DNA from: Dactylonectria macrodidyma
Taxonomy: Eukaryota; Ascomycota; Sordariomycetes; Hypocreales; Nectriaceae
Length of the DNA stretch: 64,000 bases
Assembly (NCBI GenBank): GCA_020744425.1
Contig: JAGMUV010000007.1
Span: 62,001-126,000 of the forward strand
Reading direction: 5' to 3'
Shown here: in pieces, positions 11,184 through 22,939 of the stretch
Position numbering within the stretch: the stretch's first letter is position 1
How the letters are laid out: each line of letters starts with the position of its first letter
Position numbers and translations under genes: made by a program
The notes under the pieces: generated by a model
What the model saw: the letters and a program-made list of their open reading frames with translations, nothing else
What the model was told of the DNA's origin: nothing
The model's database searches: none

Positions 11184-12141
11184 TCATGCCCACAATAGCC
11201 TGAGTCTCTCGTACTCTCCCTCATTCCATAGACCATCCCTATTCCTCTTTGCCACAGCACCTTCAAACCATTCGGAGTACCTCGACGGAACCCCGCCCCA
11301 GCTAGGGTCGGAAGGGAGAACCGTGCCGAAACCCCCACATAATTCGGCGGTCATGTCAATCCCGCCCCAAGACACGCCGTTGACCCGGATCTCAATTGCC
11401 CCGATATATTCTGATAGCAACTGACTATATAACTCGAAGGGGAAGTACATACACGCTCCCAGAGTAATATCCCGCCAGGACGTCGAGAATAAGGGTCTTA
11501 ATATTATGCCGAGCGAACTTCTTATTGTGGAACGCGGATACGGTCGGCCCGATTTAGATATTCGTCTCCTCAGTTTCGTTTGCCACCTTCTCATCGTCCG
11601 ATGTGTCCTTCTTGTTGTAGTGCACGGGGATGTCGTCGGTTCCATTCAGGAGGTATACGGTGAGGAGGAATATTATGTTCCAGCATGTTTGAGCACTTCT
11701 ATCGCTGTCTCCTTGGAAATGTGCGGATTCCAACCACTCCGGTCGGATGTCCTCAGGAGGGTTGAATATGCGAACCTGGGCGTGGACAGTGTTGATGTGC
11801 CTCCGCCGACCCGGGAAAGAAAGCCATGTCGGCAACATGCCGCATTCCTTCACAAACATGATATCGAGACGGTAAGGCGTCCCTTCGAGTCCCCTGAGGA
11901 GATCTTCTGTCTCGGTACGCAGTTGGCGATTCGTACGGAGTATTGCCAACTGAGTGTTACAGATTAGCCCCTTTTCGACGTAAATGATGGTTTCGTGAGC
12001 CCAGTATGGATCGACTGTATTGCGGAGGAATATCCTGTCCTGGCTGACTGAAGGAGAGGCTGGAAGAGGATGGTGAATGAAAATAGCCTCTCGGAGGATC
12101 TGGTCACGGATCTGTCGTGGGAGGCTCAGTAGCGTCGCCAT
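11184..12141 (-). pseudogene. F-box-like (LPRxIRDxIL) protein gene, disrupted
   Basis: It starts at a proper ATG (12141) with LLSLPRQIRDQILREAI, then AILRTNRQLRTETEDLL and RRRHINTVHAQVRIF, the pattern of a large family of fungal F-box-like proteins. After 195 codons an in-frame TAA (11554-11556) stops it, yet the same frame carries on sensibly (ARHNIKTLILDVLAGYYSG). Near 11445-11452 a tandem TGTATGTA, a 4-bp duplication, shifts the frame. The continuation (FPFELYSQLLSEYIGAIEIR, ending RLRLLWA) is then open to 11184. Two separate lesions in collinear sequence indicate a young pseudogene. The function of the intact family is not established beyond a presumed ubiquitin-ligase adaptor role. Confidence 0.6.
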
Positions 12142-12369
12142 TGCCGCTAAGGCCGCGTGATTAGTAGTTTCGCGAAACGTTGAACGGGAATGTGGTAATT
12201 ATCATGACCAAATTTAGGTACGAGTCAAAGTACCCTTAATTCCGGGCCGTCTAGTGGTCAAGATTTTTCAAGAAGCGGGTCGGTACGGCCAGTCTGCCTT
12301 AGCTGTTGCAAAGGGATAGAAAGCCTTGCGTTGTCGCTCTCAGTCCGGCTCTGGGTAATTCCTGCATCC

Positions 12370-13265
12370 ACTATCGGTCGTGCTCGCACTCATCTTGTTT
12401 TGGTACGCGCCGGCTTGGAGGCCACCACCCGGCCACCCGGCCATCGCTCGGCCGGCGTTTAAACGAAGTGGCTGGGCAGCATATTTAGCCAGTGGTGCTA
12501 TTGAATCACAGAGAAACACCGTCTGTGACTTCTTCTCATATTTGAGCAACCTGGTTGGCTGTAGTGTGGACATTTGGCGATGGTCATGGAGAGACGAACA
12601 CTTCAACAGCCATTCATTGACTCTCTCAAGGCTTATTGTAGATCGCGGTGATATTGGTGGCTCACAGCCCTGGATGATGGTCTTCAATGGGCTCTCTATT
12701 CATAGTGTTAGCGGAACAGAAGACTGGAATAGACTAGGGCATGCAAGGCTATGTTAGCTATGCGCTTACCTCTGTTAACAAAAAATCCGACTCCTCCTAC
12801 GAGTCGACAGTTGAGCTGCCGGGTTTGTTCTCCTTTATCATACGTAATGACCTGAAGCCCCTGCGCGCCCTTTAGGCCGGATAAGAACAGCTCGTAGGAG
12901 GACGATTGAGTTGCCGGACCCCTCTTTCGTAGCTTGCTGATGGTAGTATTGATGCTGGGCTGTAAAAGACGACATAATTCGCATGTCTTAGAGCTTATGT
13001 TTAAGGAGTCCAGGCTCTTGTGATAGGGAACAAAAGGCTCTCCGGGTTTAATAACAGTAACATCATTTGGAGTGTACGAGAACAGCTTGTTGTATCCCTC
13101 TACTAGTCGATAACGCTCACTAGGGTCTGTCCGCATGATAGAGGCGACATCGAGACTGAGAGGCAGACGTGACAAAGACCCATGATTGTGGATAACTAAC
13201 GCAGGCACAAAGGCTGATTCGAGTTTCGAACGTGGCGAGCAGCACAAGCAGAAGTGGCGCCTCAA
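12370..13265 (-). pseudogene. HET-domain protein, N-terminal remnant
   Basis: This matches the N-terminal half of the gene at 28810-30933: FVPYHKSLDSL, then KTCELCRLLQPS, then SYELFLSGLKGAQGLQVIT and RLVGGVGFFVN. An intron (12769-12696) sits at the same place as in that gene. The second part (SLERVNEWLLKCSSLHDHRQ, LQPTRLLKYEK) leads into the HET domain, and similarity stops inside the first conserved HET motif, at the residues aligned with YAALSHCWG (near 12470). No ATG opens the frame at the homologous position. The HET core is absent. Together with the C-terminal remnant at 4811-5404, on the same strand, it may be half of one split gene. Confidence 0.7.
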
Positions 13266-13566
13266 AACAGTGGTGTAATATGATGGTAGTCGTTAGGCTG
13301 CAATGAGGTAGTGAAGCTATGAACAGCCAGCTGGCGAATACGGCGGGGAGTTACGCTGCGAAGTAGTGGGAGTGGAAGGCGCGCGTCCCCCGGCCGGCCC
13401 CTTACCCCCCTTTAAGTAGGGCCTCTTGAGTGGCTAATAGACAAGTACCTCTAGGCCAGGTGTTACATTCCCCGGGATGCAGCAGATGGCTCGCTATATA
13501 GCTAGCCTGATGGCGAGCTTATAATGCTAGATAAGCTGGCTGCGACGGTTGGGCTTGTATTAGAGG
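13266..13566. other. Intergenic, nothing recognised
   Basis: Short GC-rich block near 13375-13410 followed by AT-rich sequence. No gene seen. Confidence 0.4.
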
Positions 13567-13692
13567 GATATAGGGTGAGTCCAAGGCGTAGAGTGTTGAT
13601 AATTTAGTGAATTAAGATGTTTTAATAAGTAATGTAAGTTACAGTCTAGTAATAGTAGAGTGGTAGAATTAATATAACTAAGTATATTAATA
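13567..13692 (+). repeat. Decayed dispersed repeat, copy 2
   Basis: Partner of the inverted copy at 4438-4575. Relative to it, this copy shows more A/T at several C/T and G/A differences, for example TACAG versus CACGG. No open frame. Confidence 0.6.
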
Positions 13693-14383
13693 GATCCTGG
13701 TGCCACTGGTATTCTCCTTTACTAGCAACAAAAAGAGCCTTGCAGGAGAAGGTGCTAACACTTTCTGCAATAAGCCCAGTGCCAACTTCTATACTTATCA
13801 GAAGACAGTTACTTATTTCTAAGCAGCTACCGATGCAATATCTAATAAGGCATCTGTTGCTATGCCTAATTTGCAGTAAGAGTGAAGAATCAGATATATG
13901 CTGTACTAAGCCGGATTATAGTGTTCATGGGGTGGTGTTCGTTAGTTTGGATGCTAAAAGAAGAAAAGAGATAATAAATTGCGACCATTAATAACTATTT
14001 AGCATCTATAGTAAGCAGTCCAGTCTAAGCAGCTTAGCTAGAATAAGAAGTAGTCTGACACATGCTCACTCACCACCTAGGCTTCTAATAGCGCTTATGA
14101 CATCCTTGGAATATAATGAAATGCAAGGCATACTATCCTTCTATATTTGACTTCCGGAATATCCATATACATATTATTAGTTGAGTACAGGTCTTAAGTG
14201 TAGAAGCAATCTATTAGACCTATAATAGTCAATTCTATTCTAGGTGTAAAGAGTAGGCGCAAGACATGGTAAAGATAATTGAGCAGAGTAGGAATAGACC
14301 AAGTATACTTTCTAACATAGTATCTAATTGCAGTGTTAATTAAACATTGCAATCATCTCACAACTACTGCGCGATCCAACTCC
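13693..14383. other. Intergenic, AT-rich, stop-rich
   Basis: An 83-codon frame at 13740-13991 starts at a non-ATG codon and resembles nothing known to me. The remainder looks like mutated repeat DNA. Confidence 0.4.
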
Positions 14384-15905
14384 TTATCGAACGAGCCCAA
14401 GCGCCTCCCTACGCGACCTAGAAGCAGGGTCGTAGAAGGGTTTCTCCCCCAATGAAACGACTCGGTTTCCTTGGCGCTTTCCAATGTAGTCACTGGTATT
14501 CGAGATCAGAATGTTGCACATCCAGATGATCGGATAATGGTACTTACTTGGTAGCAGTGTGGAACACGGAGCGGCTGTGCAACCACACCAGTTAGCTTTC
14601 TCAACGACAGAAAGTATCGGGCAGGCTTCGCGCTTACTTGTCCCAGATGGCGAGATCGTTCTTTCCCCAGCGGAATCGGACCTGGAGGTCGTGGTTTTCC
14701 GTGATAAGTTGGCGGACTTGCTTGTTAGCATCGAGTGAGAGAAAAACGAAGGTAGTTTCTTGGTAGTAGCTCACAGTAAGCCTTGAGGATTTCGCTCTCG
14801 GTTTCAGTCACGCCGTTGATATGGCCAGCGGTGAGCTGATGGCCAACCGCGAACAGACTCTTCCAACCGGTCACGGGGTTGGTACGGACCACAGGGCTGT
14901 TACATCAGCAGGTCGCTTCTCACAACGGTTGGGGTCAGATGCTCACTGCTCAGCCTTGAAGTCCAATCCCGTGTTCTCGGGAGCACCGCGGTAGTCATCA
15001 ATCAAGTCCTGACCAAAAGCCTCCTTCACACGCACAAAGTTAGGCTGGTGATGTGTCGCCGTAAGGCTCTCGGCCAGCTTTTGGATGGGTGGCGAGAGGC
15101 GGTCGTATAAATCGTAACCAGAAGCCCAGAGAGTGTCACCTCCAACGTCTTCAGGGGGCTGAATGATCTTCAGGATGGCATAGTCTGAGGGGATATGCTC
15201 AAATGTGATACTGAATCATGTTATGAGAATAAGGACTCCAAGTCATCCAATGGTCAGTAGACTTACTCGGCGTGCCAGCCTTCTCCAGCAAGATTTTTCG
15301 AGAGAGAGCTCCATTTTTCGCTATAGAACTTGCGGTTCTGCTCAGAAGAGATGACGGAAACTTCATCGTCAAGCTTTCCGTTCTCGTCAACGGCAATGCC
15401 TCGTTTGCTGTTTAAAAGGGCGTGTCGGTGCAACTAGGAGCAATAAGCTTCATGTTTGCGTCCATTAATTTGCTATAAGAGCTGACCTTGGATGTTTCGG
15501 GCTTTCCAGTCAGTTCACCGAGCCTCTGTCCGAGGTACTTCTGGTCGTCAATGTTGATGTCTTGGTTACGGAAGAACACGACACCTCGCTGAGAGACTGG
15601 AATTCAGTTAGAACAGTGTTTCTGTAGATGGAGTTGACGTTCAGTAAACCGAACATACCGAGGACTGCCAAATCCCTTAGTTTATTGTCATCCTTCAAAA
15701 TGTCACTCAGTTGTAGCTTGGGAAATTCTCGACCAATAACAGCAGTGACATCAAACTGATCTTCTGCGTCAAGGCTACCAGAGTAGGACAGAGGGCCATC
15801 AAGACGTGAGGCACTTCCGCTCTTGACACTGTTGACGCTCTTGGTGACTGGCTCGACTGCAGGAGCAGAACTATGAGTGGCGACTTCAGCAGCGGAAGGT
15901 GACAT
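14384..15905 (-). CDS. TauD/TfdA-family 2-oxoglutarate-dependent dioxygenase
   Basis: An Fe(II)/2-oxoglutarate oxygenase of the taurine/sulfonate dioxygenase group, which oxidises a small substrate such as a sulfonate with release of succinate and CO2. Eight exons: 15905-15659, 15596-15487, 15433-15267, 15210-14947, 14896-14775, 14716-14638, 14574-14548 and 14492-14384. Phases agree throughout and give 374 aa. The iron ligands are visible as His173 and Asp175 in GEGWHADITF and the distal His335 in SVFHTATND. An arginine for 2-oxoglutarate follows in GNRVVSLGE. The N-terminal 50 residues are polar and probably disordered. The gene appears intact. The true substrate is unknown; yeast JLP1-like sulfonate use is one possibility. 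Confidence 0.92.
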
Positions 15906-18528
15906 TATTGTAGATCAATGTAATTAAATAAGACAGTTGTCTCGACGTCCCCAATCCAGGTTTGTAATATGATTGTTGGTTTGAGAAGTCCTGGTATTGC
16001 TTGCTTTGTTTACAAACGATCAACGTCTAGGATAGGGATAGGCGCCGCCTCTTTATACAGGTATTGACAGGCAACTAGAACACAGCAGCTCGACTGTCAT
16101 GGAACGATTGATAATCCAACTTCAGCTGGACCCCGCACGACGTCCACGAGTGGAGGTTGTGAGGATGAGGTGCGAGACTTCTTGGTTTGCGTCAAGTGCT
16201 AAGCACTACACTGATCGCATAGCTTTTTTCACATGCCGTATCTCATTAAATCTGGTATCTGGCTAGAATGTGAAGCAGTACTCAGTTGGATTCTTTGACC
16301 CAGAACATCTGAACGAGTTTTCAGTATGTTCCTGCCGTTACTGAGAATGCATCACCTCATCTTGCGCAATCACTGCTGCACATTACCTCATCTTGCATAA
16401 TCTTCGTTGCATATCGCCTCATAAGCTGGACACCACTTCAGAAGCTAAGGAACCACAGCATCAGATGAGATGAAAGACAACCCTCTCACTTTTAGGAAAC
16501 ACACTCCTGGTTATCCTTTTCCTTAGCGGATGGTGTGCTTTCTTGATGATCGGACTGTCAGCTAGGCGTTTCTACCAGTTCAATATGAGGCTTTCTACAA
16601 TACATGTAAACATCAGTTCGAGCACAAGCACCCGGTGCAACTGAATTACAAATGGAACAGCTACTTTACACGCCCATAGCCGCCACTGATCATTGCAGTG
16701 CTCCTCTCTGCCAACTATAGTACATATACTTGTCGTTTGAGAATTGCGCATAAGTTTCCATTGATGATATACACCTCTGAAGCCATGGCGGCCAAAATTA
16801 CGCTGCTCCTTGTCCCACACAACCCTTCATCCTGCCAGAGTTCCTCAAAGGACACTTTCTCCTCATCAATTAACATTACTTGATTTTTTGTCGTATTGCT
16901 TAGAGCTAATGTTTCTAAAGTCTGGTGACTAGCCTCGCTAACATGACCCGTGCCACTCGGGGATGCGAAGCAACCGACTTCCGTCAACTGCATCGCAGTA
17001 CCTTCGTGGAATGCCATGTGGGGCTCCAGATGGTAACATCGCGGATTCATTCCACACCTACAAGCTTCGCTGTTCACGCCAAGAGTTGGAGGCCGCTAAG
17101 CCATCTGACGCTAACATGACACCTGTAAGTGCTCAATCATCCTTAGTCTCCATGGTGCAAGATGGAACAATGTCAGCCCCTCATGATTTCTGGTTCAAGC
17201 ACCCCCACGTTCTCGATGATTAACCAATACAACTTACAACATATCAAAGCCTACCCCACAAGTTTGGTGAGAGCCCCTGTCGCATGATTGGCGGCTTGGC
17301 GATATCGCAAGACTGAGTGAAACTCACGACGAATTGCCGATCAGTTGCGCTATCCCTCACGATTCCGCAACTCCGTTTTAGCAGGTAGGTGAGCAGCCGT
17401 TAATAGTGGCGTACAACTTGGATATCTCAAGAACGAGCTAAATATTCGGCAGTGTGATTCCACCCACGTCTTCACCGACACTCACTACAAATTAGGATGA
17501 TGCAGATAATGGCGGTTGTTCGAAAGTTACAAGGTTAAGCTAGGGTGGCTTGATAAGAGCTCACACCAAAATCATCTTACGCCATTTTGGCCCACTCTTA
17601 AATAACGGCAACGCACTAGTTACCCTGGCCACACCGCAATCAAAGCTTATCGTCACTTTGCAACCGCCCATGTTAGCATACGGAGTAGGGGGCCAGGTAA
17701 CAAGTAGTTCTGGCCGGGAAATCACACAGAAAGCTGAGGCTTTAACTGCCGCGCAAGAACATAGTCCTGTGAATGGTATTCACCACCTGCTCGGCTCGAA
17801 TCCGACATAACTAACACTTACGGATCCGTGCACTGAAGTAGCTATGGGGTGAGAATGAGCTTATTTCCTAGCGTCTCCGTAGCTTTATCCCCACCAAGGG
17901 ATCCACGAAACTATACCCACCTCTACCATTGGATCTTAAATGAATGGTAGTGCATATACCATGTCCGCGGGATGTCTTGGCTCAAGCTAGGATTTCAATG
18001 TCTATGCCAATCAATGGCCATCTGAGTAATCTGACATGGTAGTCAGGAACCTCGACTTAGGCGCGTCGCAGAAAACAGCTTTGCCACGTCAAGATTCGTG
18101 ACGGAAAGACGTCCTAATGCAGACAAACCTTCAGCTCCAACGCATCTCAAACCCATATCCCGCCATACTGCCATGCATCGCGTGACTGAAAGAACAGAAC
18201 CGTTCCCTGATTCTAGGAATATGTACCCAAGATTGCGTTATCCTTGGCATTCTCTCAATATTCGCGCCTCCGTCCGACATGCCTGATGCTCGCTTCCGCA
18301 CGGATAGCTTATACGACGCTCCCTGAAGGCCCTGATGAGATCGATTGAAAGTCTCCGCAACACGGTCACTTGTAAAAGAGGGTCCGAGAAATATAAGGGA
18401 GCCAACAGGCCTCCACTGAAGCCCGGTACCGGCATGCTGAAAATCATATATAACGGTGTTCTTCTACCTCGTCGATCATTTCCAAGCCCATATTCTCGTC
18501 CCTTTTCCACAGAGAAACAAAAACAACA
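15906..18528. other. Long intergenic region, no recognised gene
   Basis: Several 60-120-codon frames exist on both strands (for example 16715-17077 minus) but none resembles a known family or shows good splice structure. At about 16350-16435 there is an imperfect tandem repeat of about 31 bp (ACCTCATCTTGC... / ACCTCATCTTGC... / GCCTCATAAG). Nothing else stands out. Confidence 0.45.
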
Positions 18529-20775
18529 ATGACCATTATAAAAAAGAGTGATGAATCCTTCTCCGGGAAGCCTGAGTCTGCTGTGACTTACGACAAAGTA
18601 CCAGACAACTCTCAGTCCGATGAAGATATCCAAGCTGTCAGGGCCCGTATCCTTGACCAACAGGAACTTCAAAGGACGGAACCTCCAGTTCTTCCCATTA
18701 CAACTCTGTTTCGTAGCAAGAAGGCCCATCCTGGCCTCGACAAGATTGCCACACAGCCATCCGTGTACGATGACCCATCGCTCGCCAAATACTTCCACCC
18801 TACTGAGAAGTATGAGAACCTGCATCGATTGGACCCGAGTGCAAGATGGACGTGGGCAGAAGAACTTGTATGTAGGCAGGATAGGATGTCCCCTTCCAAA
18901 GGCTAACATTAAGCAGCCCCTTATCAACAAACTTGACTGGAAGATCACCAGTTGGGCTTGCATCGCATTCTTTGCTCTAGACTTGGACCGAGGAAACCTT
19001 AGTCAAGCCAATACCGACAACTTTCTCGATGACCTCGGCTTGACCACTAACGGTGAAAAGCTCTCTCGAAAAAAAAGGAAAATCAGGACTGACTAACTAG
19101 AATAGACTTCAATTTGGGCAATACGGTGTTCAAGCTTGCCTTTTTATGTGCTGAACTGCCATCTCAGCTGGTCAGTAAGAAATTAGGGCCTGATCGATGG
19201 GTGAGTATTATACCGTTTTAGGCGCTTCCCGAAACGAAACTGAACAGGCACCTAATTTAGATTCCAACCATCATGTGCCTATGGAGCGTTGTCGCAGCAT
19301 CTCAATTTTGGCTCAGTGGCAGAACTAGCTTCTTGGTTTGCCGAGTTCTCCTTGGTCTTCTTCAAGGCGGTTTCATTCCGGATGTGATTCTTTACTTGGT
19401 ATGTTCCCATTAGGAATCTTGCGAGCCTCTATGCTGACATTCATGGCCCAGTCTTATTTCTTCAAGGGGACAGAGCTTCCCTTCCGACTCGCTCTGTTCT
19501 GGACAAGTCTCCGTATTACCGATATAGTGGCGCCAATCTTAGCCTTCGGACTACTGCGACTCCGCGGATATCATGGATACGAGGGCTGGAGATGGCTCTT
19601 CCTTATCGAAGGCCTTCTTACACTAGCAGTGGGTATCTGGTCATGGTTCACCATGGTTGCGTCTCCAACCCAGACAAAGTCTTGGTGGAACAAGACGGGC
19701 TGGTTCAACGAGCGCGAGGAAATCATCATGGTGAACCGTATCCTCCGAGACGATCCTTCCAAAGGCGACATGCACAACCGACAAGCCGTTGACTTCAAGT
19801 TACTATGGAAGTCTCTATGTGATTATGATTTGTGGCCAATGTACATAATTGGCCTTACCTTCTTGATTCCATCAGCACCTCCAGATGCTTATCTCACTCT
19901 TACGCTCCGGGATATTGGCTTTGGAACTTTCGATTCCAATTTGCTGACTATTCCATGTCAAGTTCTAGGCGCTATAACTGTAAGGACAGATTTAGTTCAA
20001 CTGAGATAATATCAGTGCTGACGTGTAACTCCAGATGCTGAGCCTGACCTTTCTCTCAGAAATCTGGAATGAGAGAGCTCTGATAGGGGTATTTGCTCAG
20101 CTGTGGCTCCTTGCTACCCTCATTGCCCTCGTGGTGCTTCCAGATTCTGTTCCTTCATGGGGCAAGTATGCAGTCTTGACTGTCCTATTGTCCTATCCAT
20201 CAAGTAAGTCAGAGTCTCCACTGGTCGCATGTTTAGGTCACGTCTAACTTTCGAAAAGCGCACGCAATTCAGGTAGGCTGGTGTAGCCGAAATTCAAACA
20301 CAGTCCGCACAAGGACAGTTTCCGCCGCTTTGTACAAGTAAGTCATCCAGTAAACATCCTACAACTTATTTATACCAACTTTATTGAAGTATGTTTTGCC
20401 AAGTCGGTGGAATTGCCAGCGCCAATATTTATCGTGCTGATGACAGACCCCACTGTAAGTCTTATCTCACACCTCTCCTCCTAAACTTAGAGATTATATA
20501 CTGACCAGGCGCAACTTAGATCGCCGTGGTAACAAGCAAATTACGGCTATTTGCTCAGCCAATATCGTCATCTATCTACTTGCAAAAGGTTACTATATCT
20601 GGCGCAACAAGCAGAGAGACAGACATTGGAATGCGCTAAGCAAGGAGGTAATTCCTGTGGATACCAGTTCGAAGTTCTTTTATCAAGTCTGACATTTGTA
20701 TAGGAGCGGGTTCATTATCTTGAAACTACTACTGATGCTGGAAGTAAGCGCAAGGATTTTCGGTTTGCTCACTAA
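18529..20775 (+). CDS. MFS transporter, Dal5/allantoate-permease (anion:cation symporter) family
   Basis: A 12-helix plasma-membrane importer of the fungal ACS group, which takes up organic anions, nicotinate-like compounds, dipeptides or ureides. Ten exons: 18529-18867, 18917-19052, 19106-19200, 19261-19398, 19452-19979, 20035-20203, 20259-20337, 20390-20454, 20520-20647 and 20704-20775. All phases fit, giving 582 aa. The second exon could start 3 nt earlier at 18914. Family signs in order are [91 protein letters not shown] and the terminal [10 protein letters not shown] long hydrophilic N-terminal tail precedes helix 1. No lesion is seen. The substrate is not deducible. Confidence 0.93.
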
Positions 20776-21340
20776 GCCTAGTCCAAGAGAAAAGGGGCTT
20801 CCTGAAAACATCGCTGGAGTCAAAGACAAGTCCTAATAAGAATACATGATAGATGTAGGGTAAGGTATGGGGGCTGAAGACATGGAATATCTGAAGAGCT
20901 AAAACTACTTGTATGACTGATAGCATCGCTTGTCGCGTGGTTCAGTCGACATAATCAAAGCAGGAAGTATATAAAGCGGACCTTTTAGACAATAGCCACG
21001 ACGTGTTGTATGTTAGGAACGCAGTAGCTTCACCTTTGTCCCTGGCAATGAATTTAGTCTGTTCCAACTCCTTTCACTGGCTTTGAAGGCCTGGAGATAG
21101 TTCGACAGTATCACACGGACTGGCGCCACACTGATAGCGGCACGCCGAAACTTACAGGAGCGAAGGGGGAGCATGTCATTATCGACTGTGTTATTTTGCC
21201 TTTATGCTAGCAACTTGCACACCCTGAGCGAGCAGATGGCGATCACGTAGCGATACTAGGGTCTTTTACTACTTCACAATATTAAATAAATAAAAACAGA
21301 AATAAATACTAAACTTTACAAGTCTCAATTGGCATAATGA
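20776..21340. other. Intergenic, nothing recognised
   Basis: Contains the 3' region of the transporter gene and an AT-rich patch at 21270-21320. No gene seen. Confidence 0.45.
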
Positions 21341-21680
21341 CCTTAGATAAAAACTCATGTGTAAAAAAGTCATCCTTGCCATGCGGGAGTTCTAGCGTTA
21401 ACAGCGTTCTTGCTACATCTCGATATCGCTCTCGCATCCTCCAGCCAAGATCTGCCACCAGACTCCTAGTAACAAGTTTAGTTGCCTAGACACGCCTCTT
21501 CAGCTTCTCCTTCTCGGTAGAGGGCACCGAGTTTGCAAGAAGTTCCCAGCGCCTGACTTTATATAAGACGACTCCTAGGCTATAAAGGCGGAGCCGTTTG
21601 GTGAAACCTCCGGTAGCTTCAGCATAATAGTAGTATTCGACTTCGGCGTCAAAGGGCCCGGCAGGAGGAAGAGGAGCTAA
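21341..21680 (-). pseudogene. C-terminal fragment of a fungal kinase-like (HeLo/prion-type) protein
   Basis: Reading the minus strand from 21680, one frame gives FDAEVEYYYYAEATGGFTKR, then LYSLGVVLYKVRRWELL, then (after an in-frame TAG near 21487) LVADLGWRMRERYRDVARTL. This is the tail of the degenerate protein-kinase domain found in fungal HeLo-domain and related proteins, where YSLGVVLLEI..W is followed by a helix with MG..Y..V. The stop sits where a CAG to TAG change would fit. Only this tail is present. The call rests on pattern recognition. Confidence 0.5.
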
Positions 21681-22259
21681 TTTTAAGCTTAGGGTATGAG
21701 TAATTATATTTCATTAAGAGCTTACCTTCATCTCAGATTACTTTCAAACCCCCCTAGTTCTCACGCTTCGACCTGCCCTGTATCCCAGGATAGACCCGAA
21801 ATGTCACATGGGCAAAATATTGGTCAAAAATCGCATTAGTTGCCTAGGCACTTGTGTCAGAGCTGAGGGCCCACAAGCTAGATAGACCGGACTTTTTAAT
21901 TGGTCAGTTAATTCAGACTACTACTCTTGGTTAGCTATTAACAAGGTGGTCTCATACAGCTGAAGATAAAAGGTCGAGACTGCCCGGACTTGGATAAAAA
22001 TCACTTTCTTGCCCATTCATTTTTGAACTTTTGAAATCGTTAGTGTTGTTATTATGATAAAATAATTATTTGGTCAACTGGAATATCTGATTTCTTTTCT
22101 AGTCAGCTGGCCAGTTGTAACTCTGGCTCCCATTTTGTCGGTTTTGTTTTGCTGCTCTTGTCCGCCTCGCATCCCGCCTACCCTACGGCATCGTCACTTC
22201 GGGTGGTGGTGTTCTCCTTGTCCCCTTGCCCAACACAGCACACCAACAGCTATTATAAG
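21681..22259. other. Intergenic, nothing recognised
   Basis: No gene seen. The upstream part of the kinase-like relic cannot be followed here. Confidence 0.4.
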
Positions 22260-22317
22260 CTGATGGATCCGATATGGTCAATTCGATTAGGGCAATCGTG
22301 CTAAATACGATGTGGAG
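22260..22317 (+). repeat. 58-bp dispersed repeat, copy 2
   Basis: Direct-orientation partner of 7158-7215, about 15 kb away. Here the shared frame stays open after the repeat for about 50 more codons. Confidence 0.6.
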
Positions 22318-22430
22318 ACCAAAGATGATGATTGTATTGATCAGGACGGCCGCTCTTCCTTTTACCCAACCCAGACTGGCATCTGTTCCAACTCCAAGGA
22401 ATCATCATCTTTTGACACTTTATGAAGCCG

Positions 22431-22793
22431 CTACACGTGAACCCACTCACACAAGTATACCGCCTTGAACGATTTGATTTCCTTAAGGACTAGCCTCTCG
22501 GGGCGGCAGCTGAGTATAGAAGATTCAGTAGGCAGAGACTTAATCAGTACAAAGACTCCATCCATATAGACATCACTGAATGACTTGCAAGACTTCAGGG
22601 ACTTGAGCCTGGGAAGCAGCCTTGCTGTAGGCCCCCTACGCGCCTGTGGCATGCGGATTCGTAAGCGCATCACTTGTCTGCAGGCGACAACCCATGGACA
22701 TGTCTCAGGCAGTTTACCAAGCTTGAGTATTGGGCACGTGTTTGGATTTTCCACAAAATTGCCCTTATAACACGCGCAGTCATAGTTTATCAA
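22431..22793 (-). pseudogene. Possible leucine-rich-repeat fragment
   Basis: A 120-codon frame without an ATG start contains ARLLPRLKSLKSCKSF and RPERLVLKEIKSFKAVYL, which look like the irregular leucine-rich strands of fungal F-box/LRR proteins. No F-box or start is present. This is weak evidence and chance cannot be excluded. Confidence 0.2.
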
Positions 22794-22939
22794 GACAAGC
22801 CCGTAGAATGGTAGAAGTTAGGATATCTAGCGAAGCGAGCATATGACCTAAGGTTTATCCTAAAGTCTACTGGAATACAGAAGCCGGACTTCATTACTAT
22901 AACAATGTGGATAGCAATAGCGACAAGAGACAGCCCGTA

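Noticed and set aside
12380..12757. 125-codon plus-strand open frame
   Set aside because: It overlaps the HET remnant on the other strand and has no recognisable domain.
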